A stretch of 64,000 nt of DNA, taken from the NCBI GenBank assembly GCA_018238545.1, contig JABCTC010000007.1, positions 32,087 through 96,086 of the forward strand. The letters run 5' to 3'. How positions within the stretch are numbered: the first letter of the stretch is position 1; each line of letters begins with the position of its first letter. The DNA comes from Candidatus Heimdallarchaeota archaeon. Its GTDB lineage: Archaea > Asgardarchaeota > Heimdallarchaeia > Heimdallarchaeales > Heimdallarchaeaceae. The notes under the pieces are model-generated. The model was not told the origin of the DNA, made no database searches, and worked only from the letters and a program-made list of their open reading frames with translations. Positions 43,899-53,175 of this stretch are shown piece after piece. The position numbers and the translations under genes are program-made.

Positions 43899-44531
43899 GT
43901 TAATTTCTCCTACATTTTCCAAATAGAAAAAAGTGAGAGCATTTCAAGACTCAGCCTAGACCAGTGTCGTGTAATGAAAAACAAGATTTTCATAGGGATG
44001 TAACTGCACAAAAATGAAAAGGTATACTATCCAATTTGTGACAGAACCGGTCGTCAGGAATCATCTCTTGTACTAGAGGGAACTCATTATCGAACCTATC
44101 AATGTTAAGTAAATGACAAGTCCTCTACCTCCGTTTCACTCTCTAATACTTCTTGCATCTTTTCTGCTGTATATTCTCCTCCCCATAGTTCCAATGCTGT
44201 TACTGCTTCCCCACATCTTCCCTCTTTCTCTCCACTCTCTGTTCCTCGTAGAAGTGGTTTATGAAGAATTGTAGATCATCTGCCCCTGTTATTTTGTTTC
44301 TTGCTAATTCTATCTTTTCTTCTCCTTTCCCTTTTGCATAGATTATGAATATCATCTTCCAGTTCATACTTCTTCTGACTTCTTATCCCACAATTGCTTT
44401 ATAAACTGGTAAAATACTTTTTTACCTCCTTTATATAGCAATTTTTCTTATATTTAGTTTAGCTAAGTAAAAAATGTCAACCTCTACTTGGCTTGTTCCT
44501 GAGTTTACCTGGGGGTATTTCTGGCACTAAA
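43899..44531. other. Intergenic region with decayed coding fragments
   Basis: 633 bases without an intact gene. On the plus strand 44016-44108 encodes a coding-like fragment (KVYYPICDRTGRQESS, then GTHYRTYQC) resembling part of a zinc-ribbon protein, with no start and a nearby stop. On the minus strand 44105-44460 is a frameshifted remnant listed separately. The 44130-44380 part is visibly richer in G and C than its surroundings. I see no terminal inverted repeats that would define an insertion sequence. Confidence 0.5.
44105..44460 (-). pseudogene. Frameshifted remnant of an unrecognised gene
   Basis: Three consecutive minus-strand frames read like one protein: VFYQFIKQLWDKKSEEV, then MNWKMIFIIYAKGKGEEKIE continuing to about 44205 (a 55-codon frame from 44367 to a stop at 44200-44202), then CGEAVTALELWGGEYTAEKM to the stop at 44105-44107. 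Two single-base shifts would join them. The middle frame could instead be a small gene. No family recognised. Confidence 0.4.
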
Positions 44532-45875
44532 TTATGTTTTCCACCAATTGTCAATCAGAACAAACGAATTTTTTAGTGGTAAGTTATTTCTTCTGTGGGG
44601 CTTTACTAGATGCCTTTGTGCTTGAGCTGGAGGAATGTATAACCCCCTTGATAGTTTCCTATCAATCGGTTTTCTAACTTTTGTTGACTCTCGATTTTTA
44701 TAACCACATTTTCTACATTTATATCCCTTGTTTAAACCATTGCTTACCATACGGTTATTGCAAGAAGGGCAAAATGGGGATTCTTCTTTGAAATGGTCAG
44801 CTATAGACAAAATCTCACATTTCTCTAGTTGAATTGTAAACCCTTTGAATTCTTTTTTGTATTTTACACCTCCAAAAGCCATAATTCTATCCTCTGGAAG
44901 AAGTTTTTTGATAATGTCTCTGAAACCTTTACTTGGTTCGAAGGCCGCAATATCTACCTTGCTCTTGTTTTTTAGTAATTCTCCGTGAGATATAACATGT
45001 CCACCTGGAATTACTTTTGGTTTCTCTGTGACCTTTATCTCCCCCTTGAATACGTTGAAATTTACTACGTCTGAACTAGCATATTCAAAATGTTGATCAG
45101 TGGCTTGATTTGTACGAAAGATGCAATATGCGCTGATTTGTTCCTTTGTCTTTATTTTCTTCATCATTTCAAGAAGAATTGTTGGTTCCTCTCCTCTGAT
45201 TCCATATAGGACAGGATCTGGACCAGCAGGTGCAATAATAATATTATTAGATTCTTCATCAATATTGTTGAATACTTGAGGTGAGTATTTTTTATCAGCT
45301 TGAATAAGTGATTCGTAATCTATTTCTCTTTTTTTCTTAATGTTTTGAGGTAGTCGATATGTTAAAAGTTCATATGTAAAATCTTCGCACTCTGGTTGCA
45401 AAGTATTACCGATCGCTGCAATGCTTCCAATCAACCCTCTACCATTTCCAATCGTATAATGTTTGAAACAAAATTTTTCTGCAAAATCTTTAGCCGTTTC
45501 AATTGATATGACTTCAGTTAGTGCTTTATATGAAAACTGTTTCAATTCTTGAGGAATTTCTCCCTTGGCAATTACCAAACCAGGATTTGTATTATTATTT
45601 TCTTCAGACATTTCATTTAATATATTTATAGCCCTCTCTACAATTGATTCAATTTTATCCTCTTCAACTTTGAGAGTTAATCCTATAGCACCATTACCTC
45701 TTGTTTTCCATGGTATATTTGGGTTATTACGAATAAGACGGGGATAGTCTAAGAACTCAACATCATTGGATATTCTCTCTACTAATCTCAGAGCTAAAAA
45801 AGTTGTACAGCCACCTCTTAAAGAGTCTGTATCATCAAATCCAATGTGAACAGTTGTTTCCCGTAAATCTGACAA
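44532..45875 (-). CDS. tiaS: tRNA(Ile2) 2-agmatinylcytidine synthetase TiaS
   Basis: 447 residues. N-terminal HIGFDDTDSLRGGCTT is the TiaS signature; the kinase-like domain shows GNGRGLIGSIAAIG; the C-terminus has an OB-like part and a zinc ribbon (CPSC...CRKC, about 370-395). TiaS charges C34 of tRNA-Ile2 with agmatine so that AUA is read as isoleucine, an archaea-specific essential modification. Start appears to be TTG at 45875, close to the FDDTDS motif as in other members. Confidence 0.94.
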   Translation of the reverse strand: MSDLRETTVHIGFDDTDSLRGGCTTFLALRLVERISNDVEFLDYPRLIRNNPNIPWKTRGNGAIGLTLKVEEDKIESIVERAINILNEMSEENNNTNPGLVIAKGEIPQELKQFSYKALTEVISIETAKDFAEKFCFKHYTIGNGRGLIGSIAAIGNTLQPECEDFTYELLTYRLPQNIKKKREIDYESLIQADKKYSPQVFNNIDEESNNIIIAPAGPDPVLYGIRGEEPTILLEMMKKIKTKEQISAYCIFRTNQATDQHFEYASSDVVNFNVFKGEIKVTEKPKVIPGGHVISHGELLKNKSKVDIAAFEPSKGFRDIIKKLLPEDRIMAFGGVKYKKEFKGFTIQLEKCEILSIADHFKEESPFCPSCNNRMVSNGLNKGYKCRKCGYKNRESTKVRKPIDRKLSRGLYIPPAQAQRHLVKPHRRNNLPLKNSFVLIDNWWKT

Positions 45876-45915
45876 TTTAATACATAATGTTTTTCAGTTT
45901 TAATATTAAAAAATA

Positions 45916-46671
45916 TTAGATAGAATACCAAATTTCTCCTTGTCGATCTTCTTTAATTATTATACATTCTGTTTGGTTTGCGAGAACTTCAATTCTGTTA
46001 TGTAGTTCTCCTCTCCACATTCTCATCCAACTAGCTAATTCAGAAAGCGATACTCTGTTATCTGATCTGTTAATAATTATCTTGAATATTCTTCGATAAA
46101 TCTCACGATCATGATAATTTGGAACTATTTCTTCAATTATACGATTAAATCTATTATATGCTTCATTGATTTCTTCAACACACACTTGCCTTCTTTCATC
46201 CAGAACTTTTAACTCATTTATCTTCTTTGAAATTAAATCTCGAATTTTCACTGATTCTTGTTTTAACTCCTTCCTAAGTTCTTCTTTTCTTATCTTTAGA
46301 GCCGTTTCTGTTATTTCTAATTTGGTATCTTTTTCTTTTCCTACACTTACACTAGTTGGTAAATATTTTACATTAAAGGTATTCTGTCCTACATCTATTA
46401 TTAATGAAAACGCCTGATTCAGACTTGCGTACTTGCGAAATGGTCCTTTGTCACTTTTTCTTTCTTCAATAGAAACTATGCCCAGTTTCTTCAATTCTTC
46501 AAGATATTTTCCGATAATTCGTGGTGATATATCCATCATTCTGGATATTTGGAATGAATACAAATCCTCATCTGACAGAAGTTCAAGAATTCTCCTCCTT
46601 GTATTATTTGAAAGAAATTCTAGCAATTCGAAAACATCAGTTTCTTCACTTTCATTACCTGTTCCTAGCAT
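45916..46671 (-). CDS. ArsR-type winged-helix regulator of the heat-shock operon
   Basis: 251 residues: N-terminal ArsR-like winged helix (FLSNNTRRRILELLSDEDLY, SFQISRMMDISPRIIGKYLEEL), a central strand-rich segment, a coiled coil (about 115-165), and a second helix-turn-helix-like C-terminal part (VSLSELASWMRMWRGELHN). It is the last gene after hsp20 and cdc48 with gaps of about 30 bases. In Pyrococcus the Phr repressor controls hsp20 and an AAA ATPase gene; this operon suggests an equivalent autoregulated repressor, by inference. Confidence 0.8.
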   Translation of the reverse strand: MLGTGNESEETDVFELLEFLSNNTRRRILELLSDEDLYSFQISRMMDISPRIIGKYLEELKKLGIVSIEERKSDKGPFRKYASLNQAFSLIIDVGQNTFNVKYLPTSVSVGKEKDTKLEITETALKIRKEELRKELKQESVKIRDLISKKINELKVLDERRQVCVEEINEAYNRFNRIIEEIVPNYHDREIYRRIFKIIINRSDNRVSLSELASWMRMWRGELHNRIEVLANQTECIIIKEDRQGEIWYSI

Positions 46672-46702
46672 TTATATCCCCTTTTAGCTGAAGAAGAAGG
46701 GA

Positions 46703-48934
46703 TTAAACAAATCCCAAATCTTTCTTAGTTTCATCTTTTCTCATGTCTTTGCCGATTGAAACAGCTCTGTCTTTGGTTGGTTTCGTTTGTTCTAGGGCTT
46801 CTAGAAGAATTTCTTGAGTGATATTACAATCTAATTTTTCAGCATCAAATTTCTTACTTTCTTCTATTTCATTCCCAAACTTTTCAACATAGTTTTTTAT
46901 TGCAATAAGCTTGCTTTCACTACACAATGCAGCAATGTCTGCTCCATTGAAACCTTCAGTTTCTTTCGATAAAACATCTATATTAACATTTTCTGATAAA
47001 GGTGTTTCCTTAAGGTGTATAGAAAAGATTTGTTTTCTGCTTTCAAAATTTGGTGAATCAACTCGCACTAGACGATCGAACCTACCTGGACGGAGAAGCG
47101 CAGGATCAACCATGTCTGGTCTGTTAGTTGCTGCTATTACCACAACGTTTCTTAGTTCTTCTAATCCATCTAATTCTGTTAATAACTGACTAATAACTCT
47201 CTCAGTGACTCCAGAATCTGTACTTCTTCCTCTGACGGGCGTTATAGAATCCACTTCATCTAAAAAGATAATACATGGTGATGCTTGTCTAGCTTTTCTG
47301 AAAATCTCACGAATAGCTTTCTCACTTTCTCCAACCCACTTCGAGAGAATTTCTGGACCCTTTACTGAGATGAAATTTGCTTCAGATTCATGTGCAACTG
47401 CTTTTGCAATTAGAGTTTTGCCTGTTCCTGGTGGACCATATAATAAAACACCCTTAGGTGATTTGGCATTCATTGCCTTATATATTTCTTTGAATTTAAG
47501 AGGCCACTCAACAATTCTTTGCATCTCTTGTTTTACATTATTTAATCCCCCAATATCTTCCCAAGTGACATTTGGGACTTCAACAAAAACCTCTCTCAAG
47601 GCTGAGGGTTCAATTGTTCGTAAAGCATTGCGAAAGTCCTCATTAATAACATTGATTTTTTGTAAAACTTCCATGGGTACTTCTTCATCTTCAAGATTCA
47701 ATTCAGGAAGCATTCTTCGTAGAGAATGCATTGCTGATTCTTTGACCAATGCAGAAATATCTGCACCAACAAATCCATGAGTCAAATCTGCTAGTCGATT
47801 GAGATCTACATCCTTATCAATTGGCATACCTCTTGTGTGAATCAATAGGACTTCATACCTTCCATCTCTATCTGGGATGCCAATTTCTATCTCTCGATCA
47901 AATCTTCCCGGTCGTCTTAGAGCTGGATCTATCGAATTAACTCGATTAGTTGCACCAATAACAATTACTTGTCCTCTAGATTCTAACCCATCCATAAGAG
48001 CCAACATCTGAGCAACTATTCTTCTTTCAACTTCGCCAGTTACTTCCTCTCTTTTTGGTGCAATAGCATCTAACTCGTCGATGAATAAAATACTTGGGGC
48101 GTTATCTGACGCTTCCTTGAATAAATCTCTAAGTTTTTGCTCTGATTCCCCATAGAATTTTGACATGATTTCAGGACCTGAGAGCACATAAAAATTTGCT
48201 TCAGTTTCATTAGCAACAGCTCGGGCTAAAAGTGTCTTCCCTGTTCCTGGAGGTCCATGTAACAGCACTCCTTTTGGTGGTTCTATCCCTAATCTCTTGA
48301 ATAGTTCTGGGTGACGAAGTGGTAATTCTATCATTTCTCGAATTCTTGATATCTCTTCGGAAAGACCACCGATGTCTTCATATGAAAGCCTCTCAATTTC
48401 TCGAGCCTTGATGTCTTCCCATTGCTTGTCACTAATCTGTATGTTGGTTTCTGATGTCATGATGACAGCATCAGAAGTAGGAGTGACAGACGCTACACCA
48501 AGATAGAGTTTACGGGACATTCCAAGACCTATCGGTATAATATCACCAGTTGTTATCACTCTATCCTCTAATGTTTGCTTCAACCACTTTTCTAAACCTT
48601 GAACATGAATTTTTTCAGTAGGTGCAAACACTATTTTTCTGCCTTTTTGAGCTGATGATTTTGTAATTGTCACTCTTTCATCAATACCTATTTCAGCATT
48701 CATTCTTATCATACGATCAAGCCGAACTACATTTTTTCCAAAATCTTCTGGATCCCCTCTCCATGCTCTAGCATAAGTCTTCTTTGCTCCTTCGATGCAG
48801 ACTATATCTCCAGTACCAATTTTCAGTTCATCTGCTACATCTTGAGATATTCTTATTATTCCTCGCCCTACATCTCGTTGAAGAGCCTCTTTTACTCTTA
48901 GTTGTTTTTCTTTATCTTCACTATTTATTGACAT
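46703..48934 (-). CDS. cdc48: CDC48/VAT-type AAA+ ATPase
   Basis: 743 residues: N-terminal substrate-recruiting domain (about 1-190), D1 with Walker [12 protein letters not shown] and Walker [13 protein letters not shown], and D2 with [21 protein letters not shown] and the paired arginine region. Length and order match archaeal VAT and eukaryotic p97. It unfolds proteins for degradation or remodelling. It lies 27 bases after hsp20 and 31 before the ArsR-type regulator, so all three likely form a stress operon. Confidence 0.96.
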   Translation of the reverse strand: MSINSEDKEKQLRVKEALQRDVGRGIIRISQDVADELKIGTGDIVCIEGAKKTYARAWRGDPEDFGKNVVRLDRMIRMNAEIGIDERVTITKSSAQKGRKIVFAPTEKIHVQGLEKWLKQTLEDRVITTGDIIPIGLGMSRKLYLGVASVTPTSDAVIMTSETNIQISDKQWEDIKAREIERLSYEDIGGLSEEISRIREMIELPLRHPELFKRLGIEPPKGVLLHGPPGTGKTLLARAVANETEANFYVLSGPEIMSKFYGESEQKLRDLFKEASDNAPSILFIDELDAIAPKREEVTGEVERRIVAQMLALMDGLESRGQVIVIGATNRVNSIDPALRRPGRFDREIEIGIPDRDGRYEVLLIHTRGMPIDKDVDLNRLADLTHGFVGADISALVKESAMHSLRRMLPELNLEDEEVPMEVLQKINVINEDFRNALRTIEPSALREVFVEVPNVTWEDIGGLNNVKQEMQRIVEWPLKFKEIYKAMNAKSPKGVLLYGPPGTGKTLIAKAVAHESEANFISVKGPEILSKWVGESEKAIREIFRKARQASPCIIFLDEVDSITPVRGRSTDSGVTERVISQLLTELDGLEELRNVVVIAATNRPDMVDPALLRPGRFDRLVRVDSPNFESRKQIFSIHLKETPLSENVNIDVLSKETEGFNGADIAALCSESKLIAIKNYVEKFGNEIEESKKFDAEKLDCNITQEILLEALEQTKPTKDRAVSIGKDMRKDETKKDLGFV

Positions 48935-48961
48935 AATTTATCACCATAATTACAAAAAAAA

Positions 48962-49627
48962 TCAGTTAATGGAAATGTTTTTCTCACCATCACTAACTTC
49001 ACTGATTATTTTTAATTTGATTTCTAGTATTCCATTTCTCATCGTTGCTTCTATCTTCTGTTTTTTATCAATTTCTTGCAGAATTGGTATTTTTGTATCA
49101 ATTTGCTTCTTACCATTTTCAGCAATCAATTCCAGATGATTTTTCACGAGCTTCAATTTTACTTGTTCTTTGGTAAAACCAGGAAGTTCAACAATTAAGT
49201 AGAGTTGGTTCTTATCCTTATCAAATTGTAAATCATAATCAATTTGATGTTGATTTTTTGCTTCTTGATCTGATTTTATTGGGGTTTTTTCCCCGCCTGA
49301 AGTGAGTTGAGGGGTCATTAGACCCTTGAACATTTTTTCGAAGTTTGGAAATATTTCCGCAAAACGCTCAAAAGAGCGCAAAAGAGGATTAGTGTCCCCG
49401 TCCAGCGATCTGTTCAGGTTCAAGATTCTTTCAATATAATCTGCACCAATTTCTTCAGGTATCTCTCCTATCTCACGATAGTTTTCATTACCATCAGAAT
49501 CTCGATTGTAATCATAACCATATTCTCTCTTTTCACCATTGAAATTTGTATAGAACCTTACACTTCTAAATTCATTGTTGAACATTTTACGGAATATGTC
49601 TCTGTCTTTTTCATTATTATCGTTCAT
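48962..49627 (-). CDS. hsp20: Hsp20 small heat shock protein
   Basis: About 221 residues: a long N-terminal arm (about 120 residues, acidic and asparagine-rich) and an alpha-crystallin domain (LIVELPGFTKEQVKLKLVKNHLEL and RNGILEIKLKI). The C-terminus ends ISIN. The ATG at 49625-49627 follows GAGGCGAGAT. First gene of the operon with cdc48 and an ArsR-type regulator; two palindromes lie in its promoter. Confidence 0.9.
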   Translation of the reverse strand: MNDNNEKDRDIFRKMFNNEFRSVRFYTNFNGEKREYGYDYNRDSDGNENYREIGEIPEEIGADYIERILNLNRSLDGDTNPLLRSFERFAEIFPNFEKMFKGLMTPQLTSGGEKTPIKSDQEAKNQHQIDYDLQFDKDKNQLYLIVELPGFTKEQVKLKLVKNHLELIAENGKKQIDTKIPILQEIDKKQKIEATMRNGILEIKLKIISEVSDGEKNISIN

Positions 49628-49651
49628 AATATCTCGCCTCAATCCCTTTTT

Positions 49652-49664
49652 CAGTATAATACTG
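49652..49664. promoter_or_regulatory. Palindrome in the hsp20 leader, copy 1
   Basis: Perfect 13-bp palindrome CAGTATAATACTG, 25 bases upstream of the hsp20 start codon and downstream of the expected transcription start. It is a candidate repressor site. Confidence 0.7.
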
Positions 49665-49679
49665 TCGGTATTGAACTAC

Positions 49680-49692
49680 TTGTATAATACTC
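49680..49692. promoter_or_regulatory. Near-palindrome at the hsp20 transcription start, copy 2
   Basis: TTGTATAATACTC shares the GTATAATAC core with the perfect copy 28 bases away, and lies where transcription should begin about 25 bases after the TATA box. Two sites nearly three helical turns apart fit cooperative repressor binding. Confidence 0.65.
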
Positions 49693-49703
49693 TCTTATGC
49701 TGA

Positions 49704-49713
49704 TATATAAATA
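49704..49713 (-). promoter_or_regulatory. TATA box of the hsp20-cdc48-regulator operon
   Basis: TATTTATATA on the minus strand, about 80 bases upstream of the hsp20 start, is a good archaeal TATA element. Transcription would begin near 49680, at the second palindrome. Confidence 0.6.
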
Positions 49714-49765
49714 TTTCGGCTTCAATGCTTTTGCCGTTGCTAAACTAAATGTTGGAAAAATAGAG

Positions 49766-50449
49766 TTAATCCTTATCAAGTGCTTCTTTCAATTGCCCAT
49801 AAAGTGTATTGATCCTATCATAGAACCCCTTAGTATGATAAGTATTCACCAAACTCAAAACGTGTCTGTCATAGTGATGTCCCCATTCGTGAATCAATGT
49901 TCGAAGAAATGTTTTCGGGAAAACATATTTCTGTTTTTTAGCTGTTCTACTAAATACTGAAATGGAGTACTTTTTCTGGGTGTCACCTCTTGTTCGGTAT
50001 AATCCATAGTATTGACCCCCAGATCTAGTTAAGCGCCTCTTACCACCTGTATGCACTGTTAAATGTGGTAGATTGTACATAGAATTTAACTCAGAAAGAA
50101 GGAGATTAGAATATTTTTTGATGGCTTCATCATCACCCAGTTTTAAAGAATCACCCAACATCATGGTTGTCTTATGTAAAAGCTTGACCGACGATTTAGC
50201 GAGAGGCTTCATTGCAGCTGTTTTTGATCTTTCATAATCTTTAGATTGGGTAGCTGACCATTTCTTCTTAGCATTCCTATTTGTTGAAGTTGGTTTAGGA
50301 GGCTTTAATTTTGGTGTAGATAGTGAGTAAGGTACTCGAAATTTCAGCGTGCCTGTTTCAACTGTAACAGTTTTTCTGTTGAATCTCTTTACCACACCTG
50401 TAAGAATTTCACCTTTATAGGGAAAACTTATCCTAATTTCTTCACTCAT
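49766..50449 (-). CDS. SprT-like zinc metalloprotease homologue
   Basis: About 227 residues. The C-terminal half carries LIHEWGHHYDRH, an HExxH zinc motif with a further histidine. A basic domain precedes it, and the N-terminus forms a small beta-rich segment (ISFPYKGEILTGVVKRFNRK). SprT-type proteases degrade DNA-protein crosslinks; whether this one does so is unknown. The ATG at 50447-50449 follows AGGGGATTAG. Confidence 0.7.
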   Translation of the reverse strand: MSEEIRISFPYKGEILTGVVKRFNRKTVTVETGTLKFRVPYSLSTPKLKPPKPTSTNRNAKKKWSATQSKDYERSKTAAMKPLAKSSVKLLHKTTMMLGDSLKLGDDEAIKKYSNLLLSELNSMYNLPHLTVHTGGKRRLTRSGGQYYGLYRTRGDTQKKYSISVFSRTAKKQKYVFPKTFLRTLIHEWGHHYDRHVLSLVNTYHTKGFYDRINTLYGQLKEALDKD

Positions 50450-50524
50450 ACTAATCCCCTTATTAATTTTGGAGAGAAACTGCATTTTTACTTTTTGTAA
50501 TTCTCTGATGATATTTCCAAATCA

Positions 50525-51586
50525 TCAGTGTTTTAGTTCGTCTAGCATTTTTTCTATCTCTGGAATTGATAAACCTATTTTTTCATTTAGTGATAAAAGT
50601 AAATTTTTGATGTGAAAAGCTGTTTTCTTTATCTGTTCTTTCGCTTCCTCTCTAAAACCCATTTCCTCTGGACCAAATTTAATGGTTAGAATTACTTCAA
50701 GCAATCGATAACAGATTGAAAGAATTACAAAGTAATTTATCTCTGCTGGAATTTTTCCAGATAATTGTTCATAGAATTTAAGGAATGCTTCCTTTACTTC
50801 CCTTGAAGTATACGCTTCCATAAGCATCAAAGTCCATCCCAAATCCTCTCGATAATCTCCTATATAGGCACCAGGCCAATCAATAACGAATCCCTTTCCA
50901 CTCACATCTAGAATGATATTGTGGGGATGAAAATCACTGTGTATTATGGCTACTTTTTCTAAAGAAGCTTTGTTTCTGTTTTCTTTCAACCATTTTAACA
51001 AAGGCAATAGCTCTATGACTTCATGATCTAATATCTGTTTTTCAAGTTTGTTTAATGATTTATCAATAAAGAAATACTGGTTCTCTTCTTCAGTATATTT
51101 TGTTTTATTTGCTAATATTTTCCAATTTAGCTCATGTAGTTGTATAAACAAGCTGGCAAAGGGTGGTAGAATCTTCTCAGATATGGTTTTATGATCCTTT
51201 TCTTCTAAGGCTCTTGCAAAAATTCCTCCCATATCTTTTCCTAGAATCCTTTCCATAATTATGAATGGATGTCCAAGCACTTCTTTATTAAGTTCAAGAA
51301 TATGCGTTTTGGGAACGGGATATCCTGATTCAAAGAGGTTTTGTAACACTTCAAATTCATGTTTAGTTCTTGATGCCATTTTTTTTCCTGGATACATTCT
51401 TAGAATTAGCTGTTCTATACTCTCTTCATTGTTGCTTTTTCGATAGAGCTTAAAGGCAAATAATTCCGTCTGCCAACCTTTCGCTAATGACTGAATGTCT
51501 TTAACTACGAACTTATCTTCTGAATTGTAATGCTCTTTGAAGTAATTTTCAAGAATCTTGCCTATACGTAACGCTGATAAGGTCAT
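50525..51586 (-). CDS. Aminoglycoside phosphotransferase-fold kinase
   Basis: About 353 residues. The catalytic loop IIHSDFHPHNIILD (about 214-227) and metal-binding VIDWPGAYIGDYREDLGW (about 233-250) define the APH/choline kinase fold; the N-terminal lobe has LILRMYPGKK. The substrate may be a small molecule and need not be an antibiotic. Its start lies near that of the divergent MGMT gene. Confidence 0.82.
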   Translation of the reverse strand: MTLSALRIGKILENYFKEHYNSEDKFVVKDIQSLAKGWQTELFAFKLYRKSNNEESIEQLILRMYPGKKMASRTKHEFEVLQNLFESGYPVPKTHILELNKEVLGHPFIIMERILGKDMGGIFARALEEKDHKTISEKILPPFASLFIQLHELNWKILANKTKYTEEENQYFFIDKSLNKLEKQILDHEVIELLPLLKWLKENRNKASLEKVAIIHSDFHPHNIILDVSGKGFVIDWPGAYIGDYREDLGWTLMLMEAYTSREVKEAFLKFYEQLSGKIPAEINYFVILSICYRLLEVILTIKFGPEEMGFREEAKEQIKKTAFHIKNLLLSLNEKIGLSIPEIEKMLDELKH

Positions 51587-51647
51587 TTGCAATCAACTAC
51601 TTGTTAATACTTTAAATAGTGAAAAAGTAGAAAAGGCTTGTGATAAA

Positions 51648-52157
51648 ATGAAGATTGTCATTTCTAAACACAATGATGGATGGACCGGTATCTTGTTGAA
51701 CAATGAGAAGCTGTTCTATACACATTATTCTTTTAAGAGCAAGGATGAATCTATTAATTATCTCTACAAAATCGCGGGTGGAGAGGTCACAGTAGAAGAA
51801 AAACACCATCCAATTATTGGTGTTATAAATGGTATAGTTGATGGAACATCGTTTGACCTTCCAGAAATAGATTTTGATTTCAGTGGATATACTGACAAAG
51901 AAGTTAGTGTGCTAAAAGCACTCCTAAAAATTCCAGCTGGAGAAGTTGTATCCTATGCAGAGTTAGGGAAACGAGCAGGAATCACAAATGCTGCGAGATT
52001 TGTAGGAAACGTTATGGCAAAAAACAGATTTGGTCCCATTGTACCCTGCCATAGAGTTATTCTGTCAGATGGACGTATGGGTAAATTTTCAGGGAAGAAA
52101 AATCATCCAATGAAAATAAAAATGTTGACACAGGAAAAAGCTGAATTTAGACTTTAA
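51648..52157 (+). CDS. ogt: Methylated-DNA-protein-cysteine methyltransferase
   Basis: About 169 residues from the ATG at 51648. Active-site motif IVPCHRVI (Cys acceptor) and ARFVGNVMAKNRF recognition helix are clear; the KIPAGEVVSYAELG segment matches the wing. It repairs O6-alkylguanine by suicide transfer. The longer TTG-started frame overlaps the divergent kinase gene and is rejected. Confidence 0.95.
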   Translation: MKIVISKHNDGWTGILLNNEKLFYTHYSFKSKDESINYLYKIAGGEVTVEEKHHPIIGVINGIVDGTSFDLPEIDFDFSGYTDKEVSVLKALLKIPAGEVVSYAELGKRAGITNAARFVGNVMAKNRFGPIVPCHRVILSDGRMGKFSGKKNHPMKIKMLTQEKAEFRL

Positions 52158-52216
52158 CTTTTTCTCTGAAAAAAATTGCTCATGGAAAGAGAGTGAATTC
52201 TCATCAATAAGAAAAT

Positions 52217-53029
52217 TCACTTACTTCCTAATTTTGTTAGTATATTTTCTACTATTTTATCAAAAGAATCTTTTGCGATCTCACTAGATAATACTGCGGG
52301 CTTTCCTATATCTCCAGCTTCACAAATAGCTGATACAAGAGGAATGCTACCCAAGAAGTTTAAAGAAAGTTGTTCTGCAAAGTTCTTTCCACCATCTTTT
52401 TTAAAGATATTAGTTACTTCTCCACAATGTGGGCAAACGAAACCAGACATATTTTCAACTATACCTATTATTGGGACTTTTGTAACCTCTGCAAAATTAA
52501 CAGATTTGCTGACATCCAATAGTGATACATCTTGAGGTGTAGTAACCACTATCATTCCATCAAGATCCTTAATTGTTTGTACAATTGATAATGGTTCATC
52601 ACTACTGCCTGGAGGTAAATCAACTATAAGAAAATCTAATTCTCCCCAATTTACTTCTGCAAGTAGCTGTTTAAGTGCCTTAATCTTCATAGGACCTCTA
52701 AAGATGATTGCTTTGCTCTTGTCTTCTAATAGAAACTCCATAGATACAACTTTCACTTTTCCTGCTTGGACTGGTACAATTCTATTATCTTCTGTTCCAG
52801 TTATTTTATCATCCTCAACTCCAAACATCAGAGGAATATTTGGTCCTGTAATATCTGCATCTAATACACCAACTTTGTATCCTTTATCAGATAGGGCCTG
52901 TGCAATATTGACTGTAACAGTTGTCTTTCCTGTTCCACCTTTGCCTGATAATACAGCTATTTTGTATTTAATTTTCGACAGCGTTTCCTCAATTTTCTTA
53001 TCTTCTTCACTTTTAACATCTAATTGCAT
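52217..53029 (-). CDS. Mrp/NBP35-type iron-sulfur carrier ATPase
   Basis: 270 residues. Deviant Walker A GKGGTGKTTVTVN at about 33-45, Walker B DFLIVDLPPGSSDE, and the CPHC motif (about 196-199) for bridging FeS cluster binding. It assembles and delivers iron-sulfur clusters, fitting the FeS ferredoxin and Dna2-like protein in the window. The start follows AAGGGATACAA. Confidence 0.93.
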   Translation of the reverse strand: MQLDVKSEEDKKIEETLSKIKYKIAVLSGKGGTGKTTVTVNIAQALSDKGYKVGVLDADITGPNIPLMFGVEDDKITGTEDNRIVPVQAGKVKVVSMEFLLEDKSKAIIFRGPMKIKALKQLLAEVNWGELDFLIVDLPPGSSDEPLSIVQTIKDLDGMIVVTTPQDVSLLDVSKSVNFAEVTKVPIIGIVENMSGFVCPHCGEVTNIFKKDGGKNFAEQLSLNFLGSIPLVSAICEAGDIGKPAVLSSEIAKDSFDKIVENILTKLGSK

Positions 53030-53175
53030 TTGTATCCCTTTAATCTAAATCCACATTTTCTCAGATTATTTAAAAACTCAATGATATAACAATAGATTTT
53101 CCCATGTATAATCTTTTAAACCCCCATAAAACTTTGACTTGGAATAACTCTATTCCTCTTTCAAAGTGAGTGAAA

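Noticed and set aside
47205..47780. 191-codon plus-strand frame inside cdc48
   Set aside because: Antisense shadow of the conserved CDC48 AAA domains, with no start signal.
50525..51586. APH-fold protein as an antibiotic resistance gene
   Set aside because: The fold covers many kinases; nothing in sequence or context indicates aminoglycoside substrates.
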